Below are positions 5,535 to 11,485 of a stretch of 12,290 bases of DNA, in pieces. A model generated the notes under the pieces. The model saw nothing but the letters and a program-made list of their open reading frames with translations. It did no database searches and had not been told where the DNA came from. The DNA is taken from contig DASPVO010000042.1 of NCBI GenBank assembly GCA_035622335.1, positions 1 to 12,290 on the forward strand, written 5' to 3'. This DNA is from DATJAJ01 sp035622335. Lineage in GTDB: Archaea; Thermoproteota; Nitrososphaeria; Nitrososphaerales; Gagatemarchaeaceae. The translations under genes were made by a program, and so were the position numbers. Within the stretch, counting starts at the first letter, position 1; each line of letters opens with the position of its first letter.

Positions 5535-6047
5535 ATGAAGAAATGGGAGTGCTACAGGTGCGGGCAAGTGTTCGAAGGGGAGAACACCCCGGATGAATGT
5601 CCGAGCTGCCACTACTCCGTTTCATTTTGGCTGGAGAAAGCGGAACCCCGCGTAGCCGTGGTGAAGAACTACGTCAAGACCGACCCCCTGACGATCGACG
5701 CGGGCGAGACTGTCTACCAGGCAGCGAAAGTCATGAAGGAGCACAAGGCGGGTAACATTCTAGTCCTAGTCAAGGGAGACGCGGTCGGCATCGTTACCGA
5801 GAGAGACGTCCTGAACAAAATCGCGGCTGACGACCTCTTGCCATCCTCGGTGACCGTGGGAAAGATAATGACTTCTCCGATGATCTCCGTGACCTCTGAT
5901 ACGCCCCTCTCCGACGCCATCAGACTCATGGCAAAGCACGGCATCAGGACTCTTTTGGTTACGGAGGAAGGAAGAACACTGGGTCTGCTCAACATGAGAT
6001 CGATCGTCGGAGACCAGTTCCAGCCGGCAAAGAGCGTCGCGGAGTAG
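5535..6047 (+). CDS. Rubredoxin-like zinc/iron ribbon fused to a CBS-domain pair
   Basis: 170 residues. The N-terminal 30 residues form a rubredoxin-like knuckle pair C6-x2-C9 ... C22-P-S-C25, as in the rubredoxin module of rubrerythrins; it would bind Fe or Zn. Two CBS motifs follow: about 47-98 (DPLTIDAGETVYQAAKVMKEH ... GIVTERDVL) and about 107-160 (VGKIMTSPMISVTSDTPLSDAIRLMAKHGIRTLLV ... LGLLNMRSIV). CBS pairs bind adenine nucleotides and usually control a partner protein; here a small metal-ribbon protein may act as a free-standing energy or redox sensor (inference). Soluble, no signal. ATG 5535 is supported by the promoter 30 bases upstream. It sits alone between a tRNA and a VOC gene, so no operon partner reveals its target. 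Confidence 0.88.
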   Translation: MKKWECYRCGQVFEGENTPDECPSCHYSVSFWLEKAEPRVAVVKNYVKTDPLTIDAGETVYQAAKVMKEHKAGNILVLVKGDAVGIVTERDVLNKIAADDLLPSSVTVGKIMTSPMISVTSDTPLSDAIRLMAKHGIRTLLVTEEGRTLGLLNMRSIVGDQFQPAKSVAE

Positions 6048-6106
6048 GCACTCCACTTCGTTTCGATCAGGGAGGTCAGTTTCAGGAAAGGGCTTCAAGT
6101 GGGCTA

Positions 6107-6114
6107 GGCTTATT
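6107..6114 (+). promoter_or_regulatory. TATA-like box that helps decide the VOC gene start
   Basis: GGCTTATT (continuing into ATG at 6115) is the only AT-rich box in this gap. It lies about 34 bases before the ATG at 6145 but directly abuts the ATG at 6115, which could not then be part of the transcript. It therefore favours 6145 as the true start. Confidence 0.45.
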
Positions 6115-6144
6115 ATGGCGGGCAGTCAGGCCACTCCGATTTCT

Positions 6145-6534
6145 ATGAATGGAAAAGTAGTGCATTTCGAAATACCGGCGAAGGACACGAAGAGGGCATC
6201 CAGGTTCTACAAGGATACCTTCGAGTGGTGGGTGAACGACATGCCCGAGGTCCAATACACGATGCTGGGCGGGTCGAAGCTCGACAAGAACGGGATGATC
6301 GCAGAGTCGGGGTCAATCAACGGAGGCATGATGAAGAGGAGCAAGGAATTCGAGCACCCCATCATAACCATCAGCGTGGAGGACATCGATGGAGCCCTGA
6401 AGGCCGTAGAGAAGAACGGTGGCAAGACGCTTCGCAAGAAGGCAGAAATCGGCAACAACATGGGGTTCACCGCTTACTTCTCGGACACCGAGGGTAACGT
6501 GATGGGTCTCTACCAGCCTGGCAGACGGATGTAG
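6145..6534 (+). CDS. VOC-family (glyoxalase/bleomycin-resistance fold) protein
   Basis: 129 residues from ATG 6145; the frame also offers ATG 6115 (139 residues). I prefer 6145 because the family typically begins right at this point (MNGKVVHFEIPAKDTKRASRFYKDTFEW) and because the promoter box abuts 6115. The sequence has the single-unit VOC pattern: HFEIPA with a likely metal-binding His, FYKDTFEW, HPIITISVEDIDGALKAVEKNGGKTL, and FTAYFSDTEGNVMGLYQP with a C-terminal Asp/Glu pair. The fold supports many chemistries (isomerase, lyase, dioxygenase, drug binding). The subgroup here, similar to small proteins annotated as glyoxalase/bleomycin resistance, has no fixed substrate. Cytoplasmic, apparently its own transcription unit. 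Function beyond the fold is unknown. Confidence 0.87.
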   Translation: MNGKVVHFEIPAKDTKRASRFYKDTFEWWVNDMPEVQYTMLGGSKLDKNGMIAESGSINGGMMKRSKEFEHPIITISVEDIDGALKAVEKNGGKTLRKKAEIGNNMGFTAYFSDTEGNVMGLYQPGRRM

Positions 6535-6601
6535 CTTTCGCCGAGACGCCCTCTAGGACTCGTCGGCTGTCGAGCCCTTCTGTCTGTCCCGCACCGCGAG
6601 G

Positions 6602-6608
6602 ATTAACT
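6602..6608 (+). promoter_or_regulatory. TATA-like box of the SRPBCC-ankyrin gene pair
   Basis: ATTAACT is centred 29 bases before the ATG at 6634, again predicting a nearly leaderless message. It would drive both the SRPBCC gene and the overlapping ankyrin gene. Confidence 0.4.
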
Positions 6609-6633
6609 ATCCGGAAAGGGCCAGAGATGGCAC

Positions 6634-7089
6634 ATGGAGATTCGAAGGGAAATCGAGATAGATGCTACTCCTGAAAGGGTCTGGCGTTCTCTCACAGACT
6701 TTGGCAGCTTTCCGGTGTGGAATCCGTTCATCCGCGCTGCTACAGGGCTCATCGAGGAGAACAAGAGGCTGACCATCACGCTCCAACCTTCAGGAGGGAG
6801 GTCAAGCACATTTCGACCCACGGTGTTGAGGGCAGAGCCCTACCGCGAGCTGAGGTGGCTAGGACACCTCGGTGTACCCGGGCTCTTCGACGGCGAACAC
6901 GTGTTCGAGATTCAGCCCTCGGCGAGCGGAGGGACCCACTTCGTTCAAAGGGAGACGTTCGGTGGGATTCTAGTCCCGATCCTCATGAAGATGATGAAAG
7001 CAGAGGTCTCACGGGGTTTCGAGGAGATGAACCTGGCACTCAAGAAGAGGGCGGAAGGGGAGATGCGTCCCGAGAGCCGACAAATTTGA
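6634..7089 (+). CDS. SRPBCC-fold protein (polyketide-cyclase/START-like)
   Basis: 151 residues with the usual small SRPBCC layout. It opens MEIRREIEIDATPERVWRSLTDFGSFPVWNPFI (first strand, then the helix carrying the P-x-x-V-W pattern), followed by the beta sheet (about 45-110: LTITLQP, LRWLGHLGVPGLFDGEHVFEI). It closes on the long C-terminal helix (about 115-143; VPILMKMMKAEVSRGFEEMNLALKKRAE), which roofs the hydrophobic pocket in this fold. These proteins bind hydrophobic ligands; the ligand here is unknown. Soluble. The TGA at 7087-7089 overlaps the start codon of the ankyrin gene, so the two are probably translated together and may act in one process. Confidence 0.87.
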   Translation: MEIRREIEIDATPERVWRSLTDFGSFPVWNPFIRAATGLIEENKRLTITLQPSGGRSSTFRPTVLRAEPYRELRWLGHLGVPGLFDGEHVFEIQPSASGGTHFVQRETFGGILVPILMKMMKAEVSRGFEEMNLALKKRAEGEMRPESRQI

Positions 7090-7805
7090 GTGAAAAGCGT
7101 AGCGCAACTACGGTCCGGGAGTTTTTCGACGCCATAAAGGAGGGGAGCCTGCCGAAGACGAAGGATCTGGTGAGGAAGCACCCCGGACTTGTGAACGAGC
7201 AAGATGAATCGGGTATGAGCGGGGTAGTCGTCGCGATGTATCACGGGAAGCCTGAGCTGGCAGATTTCTTGGTCTCCGAAGGGAGCAAGCTCGACGTCTT
7301 CGAGGCAGCGATGGTTGGAGACATCAAGGCACTCAGGAAGTCGGTTGACAACGACAGAAGTTCAGCGAAGGCGTTCTCGAGAGACGGCTTCACTCCGCTC
7401 CACTTTGCCGCTTTCTTTGGGCGTCTGGATGCAGCAGATCTGCTTCTGCTCAATGGAGCGGACGTCAACGCTGTGGCGAGGAATCGCTCAAGGGTCGCGC
7501 CGCTCCACTCCGCGGTGGCGCACAACCAAGTCGCCATCTCGCGACGTCTGCTGTCCAACGGAGCAGACCCCAACGCAAAGCAGGAGAAGGACTTTACCCC
7601 ACTTCACGCCGCAGCGCTCAACGGCAACGCGAGCATCGCAAGGCTGCTTCTCGATTCCGGCGCGAAGATAGACGTCCTTTCTGAGGACGGCAGAACTCCC
7701 CTCGACATGACGAAGTCCAAAGGGTCCGAGGCTGGAGGGAAAGCAGGCAGAGAAGAGGTCGCAAAGCTTCTCACCGGGAAAAGTCCGCCGACGGCAGAAC
7801 TCTAG
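7086..7805 (+). CDS. Ankyrin-repeat protein
   Basis: 239 residues from TTG 7086, which shares two bases with the TGA of the SRPBCC gene. Further upstream this frame only shadows the SRPBCC gene, so 7086 is the first sensible start. Residues 8-95 are divergent repeats (VREFFDAIKEGSLPKTKDLVRKHPGLVN; VVVAMYHGKPELADFLVSEGSKLDVFEAAMVGDIKALRKSV). Canonical ankyrin repeats follow: 100-133 (DGFTPLHFAAFFGRLDAADLLLLNGADVNAV), 137-165 (APLHSAVAHNQVAISRRLLSNGADPNA), 169-196 (FTPLHAAALNGNASIARLLLDSGAKID) and a last capping unit (TPLDMTKSKG...AKLL). Such proteins bind other proteins; the same N-terminal arrangement is found in a widespread stand-alone bacterial/archaeal group. Cytoplasmic, no catalytic motif. 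The stop codon TAG overlaps the stop of the convergent phosphatase gene. Confidence 0.88.
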   Translation: MSEKRSATTVREFFDAIKEGSLPKTKDLVRKHPGLVNEQDESGMSGVVVAMYHGKPELADFLVSEGSKLDVFEAAMVGDIKALRKSVDNDRSSAKAFSRDGFTPLHFAAFFGRLDAADLLLLNGADVNAVARNRSRVAPLHSAVAHNQVAISRRLLSNGADPNAKQEKDFTPLHAAALNGNASIARLLLDSGAKIDVLSEDGRTPLDMTKSKGSEAGGKAGREEVAKLLTGKSPPTAEL

Positions 7806-8302
7806 CCCGCACCGAGTTTGGAGGCGAACAGTCGCAGTGACTGGTCTTGGCCCTTCTCCACGGCCCCTGGTCTTATGCTCCTCACTATCTCCAGCGCCCC
7901 GTCAGCGCTGACATTCTCGGTTTTCATCAGATACGCGCCCACGACGCACATCGTTCTACCCTTGCCCGCTAGGCAGTGGACCAGAATCGGCCTCCCGCCT
8001 CGTACCTCTTCCTCGACTACGCTCACGGCCTCCCCTAGGCCGGTGATGCTCGGAGGTTCGTGGTCAACCATGGCTATGTGCCTCGAACGTATCCCCGTCC
8101 CCTCCAGCCATTCTGGAGGGAGCGGCTCCTCCGTCAGGGTCAGGATCGAGGCTATACCCTGACCCTTTAACCAGAGAATCTGCGCCCTCGATGAGGGGTA
8201 GCCGGAAGCAGCGAGCTTGCCGTCTTTAACCCAGGTAAAGGAGGTGGGCTCATCAGACCAGACAGATCTGATTCGCCGCAGCACCTTCCCTGAGGTTCCC
8301 AA
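7802..8302 (-). CDS. Dual-specificity-type protein phosphatase (Cys-based)
   Basis: 166 residues. The PTP signature is intact: V108-H-C110-LAGKG-R116-T, i.e. HCx5R with C110 the nucleophile and R116 binding phosphate. D80 in AMVDHEPPS is the likely general acid. The beginning (FTWVKDGKLAASGYPSSRAQILWLKGQGIASILTLTEEPLPPEW) matches the small archaeal/bacterial DSP group that resembles Sulfolobus-type tyrosine phosphatases. Substrates are phosphotyrosine/phosphoserine proteins or other phosphoesters. The start is TTG at 8302; in-frame upstream sequence reaches a stop with no ATG or GTG, and a TATA-like ACTTAATC (minus strand, 8333-8340) lies about 34 bases before it. The gene is convergent with the ankyrin gene and shares the CTAG of both stop codons. 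It follows the SSB gene by 48 bases but has its own promoter box. Confidence 0.9.
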   Translation of the reverse strand: MGTSGKVLRRIRSVWSDEPTSFTWVKDGKLAASGYPSSRAQILWLKGQGIASILTLTEEPLPPEWLEGTGIRSRHIAMVDHEPPSITGLGEAVSVVEEEVRGGRPILVHCLAGKGRTMCVVGAYLMKTENVSADGALEIVRSIRPGAVEKGQDQSLRLFASKLGAG

Positions 8303-8332
8303 TTTCCCAGCAGAAGAATCATTGCCGAAGAT

Positions 8333-8340
8333 GATTAAGT
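8333..8340 (-). promoter_or_regulatory. TATA-like box of the phosphatase gene
   Basis: ACTTAATC on the minus strand lies in the 48-base gap after the SSB gene, centred about 34 bases before the TTG start at 8302. Confidence 0.35.
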
Positions 8341-8350
8341 TTACTGCGTC

Positions 8351-8644
8351 TTAGGCCCCGAGGACGTCGAGCTTTCCGTACTTGCCGACGCTGAGCCTTA
8401 TCTCTCCCCGGAAGCTGTTCGTGTAGCCGTTGGTTATCCTTACCTTCGACCCCTGCTTGACCAGGTCGATCTGGTCGTCCCACAATGAGAGCTTGATCGT
8501 GCCGGAGTCGTCCTTCAGAAGGCAGTCGACTACCCTCGCCTGGTCGCCAGTTCTCAGGTTAACTGTCCTCGGCTCGGACATCTCAGCGATCTCGCCTTCT
8601 GCGTCAACCCGTCTCATGCCATCCCTGAGGTCTTTGATGTTCAT
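8351..8644 (-). CDS. Single-OB-fold ssDNA-binding protein
   Basis: 97 residues covering one OB fold: MNIKDLRDGMRRVDAEGEIAEMSEPRTVNL (strands 1-2), ARVVDCLLKDDSGTIKLSLWDDQIDLVKQGSKVRITNGYTNSFRGEIRLSVGKYGKLDVL (strands 3-5). The pattern D-(D/E)-SG-x-I-x-L-(S/T)-LW-(D/E) with a later GY-x-(N/T)-x-F-x-G-x-x-x-L-x-(V/L)-G is that of crenarchaeal/thaumarchaeal SSB and the OB folds of RPA; the W and aromatic residues would stack on bases. There is no long acidic C-terminal tail as in Sulfolobus SSB, so this may be a short paralogue. The start ATG (8642-8644) has a TATA-like box about 32 bases upstream. It is divergent from the glycosyltransferase gene. Confidence 0.88.
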   Translation of the reverse strand: MNIKDLRDGMRRVDAEGEIAEMSEPRTVNLRTGDQARVVDCLLKDDSGTIKLSLWDDQIDLVKQGSKVRITNGYTNSFRGEIRLSVGKYGKLDVLGA

Positions 8645-8671
8645 GCCTTGGTGGCCCGCCCGCGTGCGGCC

Positions 8672-8680
8672 TTATTTAAT
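8672..8680 (-). promoter_or_regulatory. TATA-like box of the SSB gene
   Basis: ATTAAATAA on the minus strand is one of the best TATA matches in the window, centred about 32 bases before the SSB ATG, consistent with a leaderless or very short-leader transcript. Confidence 0.5.
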
Positions 8681-8711
8681 CTTGAATCGAACCGCGGACA
8701 ATCTCGAAATC

Positions 8712-8719
8712 CTTTAAGC
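8712..8719 (+). promoter_or_regulatory. TATA-like box of the glycosyltransferase gene
   Basis: CTTTAAGC is centred about 29 bases before the TTG at 8745. Together with the SSB box it forms a compact divergent promoter in the 100-base gap. Confidence 0.45.
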
Positions 8720-8744
8720 AGAAAATTAACCGGCGGCTACTCGG

Positions 8745-9788
8745 TTGTCTGTTTCCGCCTTCGATCTAGTCTCGCTCATAGCCGCATTCTCACTACCGCT
8801 GCTCATCCTGATGCTTAGCCTGCCTCCCTTCCTCAGGTATCTGAGGCGGACGGGGAGAACGGTCAGTGATGTCCACAAACAGGAGGCGACGCAGGTCCCG
8901 TCTCCCGTCGGGCCTCTGCTGCTCCTTTCTCTCGTCGTGGGGGAACTGGCGGCCTACGCGTTCTATCCACGCTCTCTGATCCCTCTCGCGACAGTCGGGT
9001 GCGTATTGCTGGCGTTCGCTGTGGGAATAATGGACGACCTCTACGTGGTAGGAGGGAAGACGAAACCCCTGCTTCTCTGCCTCACCGCCGTGCCTTTGGT
9101 AGCGGCCCAGTACATCCAGTCCGGAGTCTACTCCGCCCGACTCGCCTTTCCGATCTTGGGCAGGTTCGCCCTCGGAGAGCACTTCTCGATCTACACCGTC
9201 CTGGTCATCGCAGCCTTCCCCATAGTGTCCAACGCGTTCAACATGATGGACTCGTTCAACGGCGAGATGTCAGGATTCTCCGTCTTGACATCGCTGGCAT
9301 TGACCTTCGGGATTGCGCTGCACGTCGCGACCTCCAAGGACTTCTCAATCGGTCACATCGCCGCTGCTCTACCGCTCGTCGCGGTTTCAATCGGATTCTA
9401 CGTCTTCAACAAATTCCCCTCCAAGGCTTTCGACGGCAACAGTGGGAGCCTCGTGTTGGGCACCATGTTCGCGACGCTCGCCGTCACGGGAGGGGTCGAG
9501 ATCGCTGCGGTGGTCGCCCTCATACCCGCTATCCTGAACTCTTTCTACATCCTTTCGAGCGTCAGGGGGTTCGTAGAGCGCAGGAGCATGGGCACGAGGC
9601 CCACCCAGATGGGGAGCGACGGCAAAATCTACGCGTCGACCGACCCATCGGCGCCCGTGACACTCATTCGAATGATACTGGCCGACGGGCCTCTGACTGA
9701 ACAGGAGCTGGTCAGAAACGTGCTTCTATTGACGGGAGCGTCCTGTCTTCTTTCTATAGTCACGTCGATTCTCACCTGGGTGCACTGA
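8745..9788 (+). CDS. MraY/WecA/AglH-family glycosyl-1-phosphate transferase
   Basis: 347 residues, polytopic throughout (about ten hydrophobic segments). The family transfers a sugar-1-phosphate, usually GlcNAc-1-P, from a UDP-sugar to a polyprenyl/dolichyl phosphate in the membrane, the first step of lipid-linked glycan synthesis. Motifs: SDVHKQ near 41-46 (the D-x-HK motif), MDDLYVVGGKTKP (D97-D98, magnesium site), N163-AFNMMDSFNG with D169 and N172, FNKFPSKAFDGNSGS (221-235), and the C-terminal RRSMGTRPTQMGSDGKIYA ... LTLIR-like part shared by archaeal members. The usual GDxGS acid is Asn here (G-N232-S-G-S). Start TTG 8745, probably leaderless. The next gene follows after one base, and a minus-strand set of nucleotide-sugar genes faces it, so a role in protein N-glycosylation or surface glycan is likely (inference). 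Confidence 0.9.
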   Translation: MSVSAFDLVSLIAAFSLPLLILMLSLPPFLRYLRRTGRTVSDVHKQEATQVPSPVGPLLLLSLVVGELAAYAFYPRSLIPLATVGCVLLAFAVGIMDDLYVVGGKTKPLLLCLTAVPLVAAQYIQSGVYSARLAFPILGRFALGEHFSIYTVLVIAAFPIVSNAFNMMDSFNGEMSGFSVLTSLALTFGIALHVATSKDFSIGHIAAALPLVAVSIGFYVFNKFPSKAFDGNSGSLVLGTMFATLAVTGGVEIAAVVALIPAILNSFYILSSVRGFVERRSMGTRPTQMGSDGKIYASTDPSAPVTLIRMILADGPLTEQELVRNVLLLTGASCLLSIVTSILTWVH

Positions 9789-9789
9789 T

Positions 9790-10044
9790 GTGAGACTCGC
9801 TCCGCTCTTGGGAATCTGCACGGTCGCGTGGGGCTTGGTCCTTCTCGAATCCTATCTTTTCTTCGGCGTGATCATTCCCCTGAGCCCGGGGATACACAGC
9901 ATCGGCGCGTTCACCATTTCGGCCCTGTTCAAGGTCGGGCTGACCTTGGGTCTGGGGGTGGTCTGGTTCGCGGTAAACGTCCTCGTGACAAGGCAGTACA
10001 TGAGGTCTAGGTTGAAGCGCCTTCCGCCCACTTCTTCCTCTTAG
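9790..10044 (+). CDS. Small two-helix membrane protein, hypothetical
   Basis: 84 residues from GTG 9790, one base after the TGA of the glycosyltransferase. There are two hydrophobic helices, about 4-29 and 41-67, joined by a short loop rich in Gly/Pro (PLSPGIHSIG), and a basic tail (RQYMRSRLKRLPP), so the tail should be cytoplasmic. No known domain is recognised. Tight coupling to the transferase suggests a partner in the same membrane step. The last 38 bases overlap the end of the convergent acyltransferase gene, so part of the tail is constrained by that gene. Confidence 0.68.
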   Translation: MRLAPLLGICTVAWGLVLLESYLFFGVIIPLSPGIHSIGAFTISALFKVGLTLGLGVVWFAVNVLVTRQYMRSRLKRLPPTSSS

Positions 10045-10510
10045 CGTCGTACTCCCTGCGCGTGTAAGCTATCCTAGCGGGGACGCCCATGACGACCTTC
10101 CCGGGAGGCACGTCCTTCGTGACCACCGCCCCCATGGCGACCACGCTCCCCTTCCCGACCCTGACACCCGCCCTTATCACAGCCCCGGCCCCGACGATCA
10201 CGTCGTCCTCCAGAGTGACCCCGGTCCACCTGTCGGTCGGAGGGTAAGGGTCGTTGGTCAGCACCGCTGCCGGACCGACGAAGACCCTCCTTCCAATTCT
10301 CGACCCGGGAGGAATGTAAGCGCTGCCCTCTATCTTCGAGTCTCTTCCGATCACAACGTCGTAGTCGACGTGGGCTAGCGACCCTATCTTGACGTTGTCC
10401 CCGACCTTGGTCCTAGCTCCCACGTAAGCAAAATTCCAGACTTTGACGTTTCTGCCCAACTCAGCGTCCAAAGCCACGTAGTTGATCGGCTTTGGCGGTT
10501 TACTTGCCAA
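10007..10510 (-). CDS. Left-handed beta-helix acyltransferase (WbpD/WlbB-like N-acetyltransferase)
   Basis: 167 residues from TTG 10510; another TTG at 10543 gives 178. I prefer 10510, which overlaps the dehydrogenase gene by 11 bases instead of 44 and starts just before the conserved part; neither has a good Shine-Dalgarno. Hexapeptide repeats fill residues about 10-140 (LGRNVKVWNFAYVGARTKVGDNVKIGS, VIGRDSKIEGSAYIPPGSRIGRRVFVGP, VIVGAGAVIRAGVRVGKGSVVAMGAVVTKDVPPGKVVMGVPAR). The VFVGPAAVLTNDPYPPT segment and the final GVPAR are typical of sugar-amine N-acyltransferases such as WbpD/WlbB, which acetylate a 3-amino nucleotide sugar. The dehydrogenase next to it supports that pathway, although the expected aminotransferase is not seen here. 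Cytoplasmic. Confidence 0.85.
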   Translation of the reverse strand: MASKPPKPINYVALDAELGRNVKVWNFAYVGARTKVGDNVKIGSLAHVDYDVVIGRDSKIEGSAYIPPGSRIGRRVFVGPAAVLTNDPYPPTDRWTGVTLEDDVIVGAGAVIRAGVRVGKGSVVAMGAVVTKDVPPGKVVMGVPARIAYTRREYDAKRKKWAEGAST

Positions 10511-11441
10511 GGTATATCGGGGTTCCCGAGCTGCTCGATGCAAGTACCGCCTCTGCGACGCGAGTCGCCCGAAGCCCGTCGCCTCCCGTCACGAGGGGTT
10601 CTCTCCCCTCGTCTATCGCCAACACGAACTCCCTGAGCTCCAGCAGCAGAGGCTCCTGAATGCCTCTTGTGGGGATGGTGGTGCCTCCCTCTTCATGGAC
10701 CATGGTCTGCTGGGTCACGAAGTCCACGTCGACGACCCCGTTCGAGAAGACCGCCGTCAGTGTCCTGACCCTGTTGGGTGTGACCCAGTTCGTGGTCAAG
10801 AAGGCCGTCTTCTGGCCCGAGAATCCGAGCATGATCACCGCGAAGTCCTCCTTCTCCAGAGGAGCGAGGATCCTCCCCACCCGCGCGAAGACGACTCGCG
10901 GAGCTTCGTTGAAGAGCCAGCAGGCCGTGTCGATGTCGTGGACCGACGCATCCTTGACGATTCCGACGTCTACGACGTTCTCTCCCCTCCTGTTCTCCCT
11001 GTGGAATTCGAACAGAATGGGCTCCCCAAGACTTCCCTCGGTTATGCGCCTCTTGAGGTCGGAGATGGGCGGATTGAACCTCTCGATGAAGCCCACCGTG
11101 AGGATCCTCCTCTTCCTTCCGGCGACCTCGATGAGCTTCTCTGCCTCCTGCGAGCTCGTCACCATCGGCTTCTCGACGAAGGTGTGCAAGCCCCTTTCGA
11201 GCGTCTTCGAGGCAATCGCGTAGTGTGTCGAAGCGGGCGTGCAGACGGTCACAGCGTCCAGCTTCTGTGCACCGAGCATCTCGTCCAGAGATGCATAACC
11301 GGGAACGTGATACTTCTCGGAGAAGGCGGCCAGCCTCGCGCTGTCGAGGTCGCATATCGCGCCCAGGACTCCGAGTTCGTTGAGCACTCTGACGTGGTTC
11401 TTCCCCCATCCGCCGGTTCCTATCACTCCGATTCGCGTCAT
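10500..11441 (-). CDS. Gfo/Idh/MocA-family dehydrogenase (WlbA/WbpB-like)
   Basis: 313 residues from ATG 11441. The frame is open further, but the Rossmann fold begins right here (MTRIGVIGTGGWGKNHVRVL, G8-x-G-x2-G pattern). A TATA-like CTTATC on the minus strand, about 31 bases before this ATG, makes the longer versions unlikely. Other marks: DAVTVCTPASTH (64-73), EKP (90-92, with the catalytic Lys), GFIERFNPP (117-125), and SVHDIDTACWLF (167-177) with H168-D169 of the active site. Family members oxidise or reduce sugars with NAD(P); next to a beta-helix N-acyltransferase the closest pathway is 3-oxidation of UDP-GlcNAcA-type sugars (WlbA/WbpB), as in the route to diacetamido-uronic acids used in archaeal N-glycans. 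Exact substrate inferred. Confidence 0.88.
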   Translation of the reverse strand: MTRIGVIGTGGWGKNHVRVLNELGVLGAICDLDSARLAAFSEKYHVPGYASLDEMLGAQKLDAVTVCTPASTHYAIASKTLERGLHTFVEKPMVTSSQEAEKLIEVAGRKRRILTVGFIERFNPPISDLKRRITEGSLGEPILFEFHRENRRGENVVDVGIVKDASVHDIDTACWLFNEAPRVVFARVGRILAPLEKEDFAVIMLGFSGQKTAFLTTNWVTPNRVRTLTAVFSNGVVDVDFVTQQTMVHEEGGTTIPTRGIQEPLLLELREFVLAIDEGREPLVTGGDGLRATRVAEAVLASSSSGTPIYLGK

Positions 11442-11468
11442 CGGCTGCCGGAGCAGCATCCTCGAGCA

Positions 11469-11476
11469 GATAAGAG
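11469..11476 (-). promoter_or_regulatory. TATA-like box of the Gfo/Idh dehydrogenase gene
   Basis: CTCTTATC on the minus strand lies in the 44-base gap after the upstream gene, centred about 31 bases before the ATG at 11441. It supports that start and would allow expression of the dehydrogenase and acyltransferase independently of the upstream gene. Confidence 0.4.
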
Positions 11477-11485
11477 TTGTCCGTT

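Noticed and set aside
6717..7085. Long in-frame upstream extension of the ankyrin ORF
   Set aside because: It lies wholly within the SRPBCC gene in another frame and encodes an Arg/His-rich sequence without ankyrin features; the real start is at the overlap near 7086.
8999..9700. 233-codon plus-strand frame inside the glycosyltransferase gene
   Set aside because: Arg/His/Pro-rich out-of-frame shadow; the transferase frame carries all family motifs.
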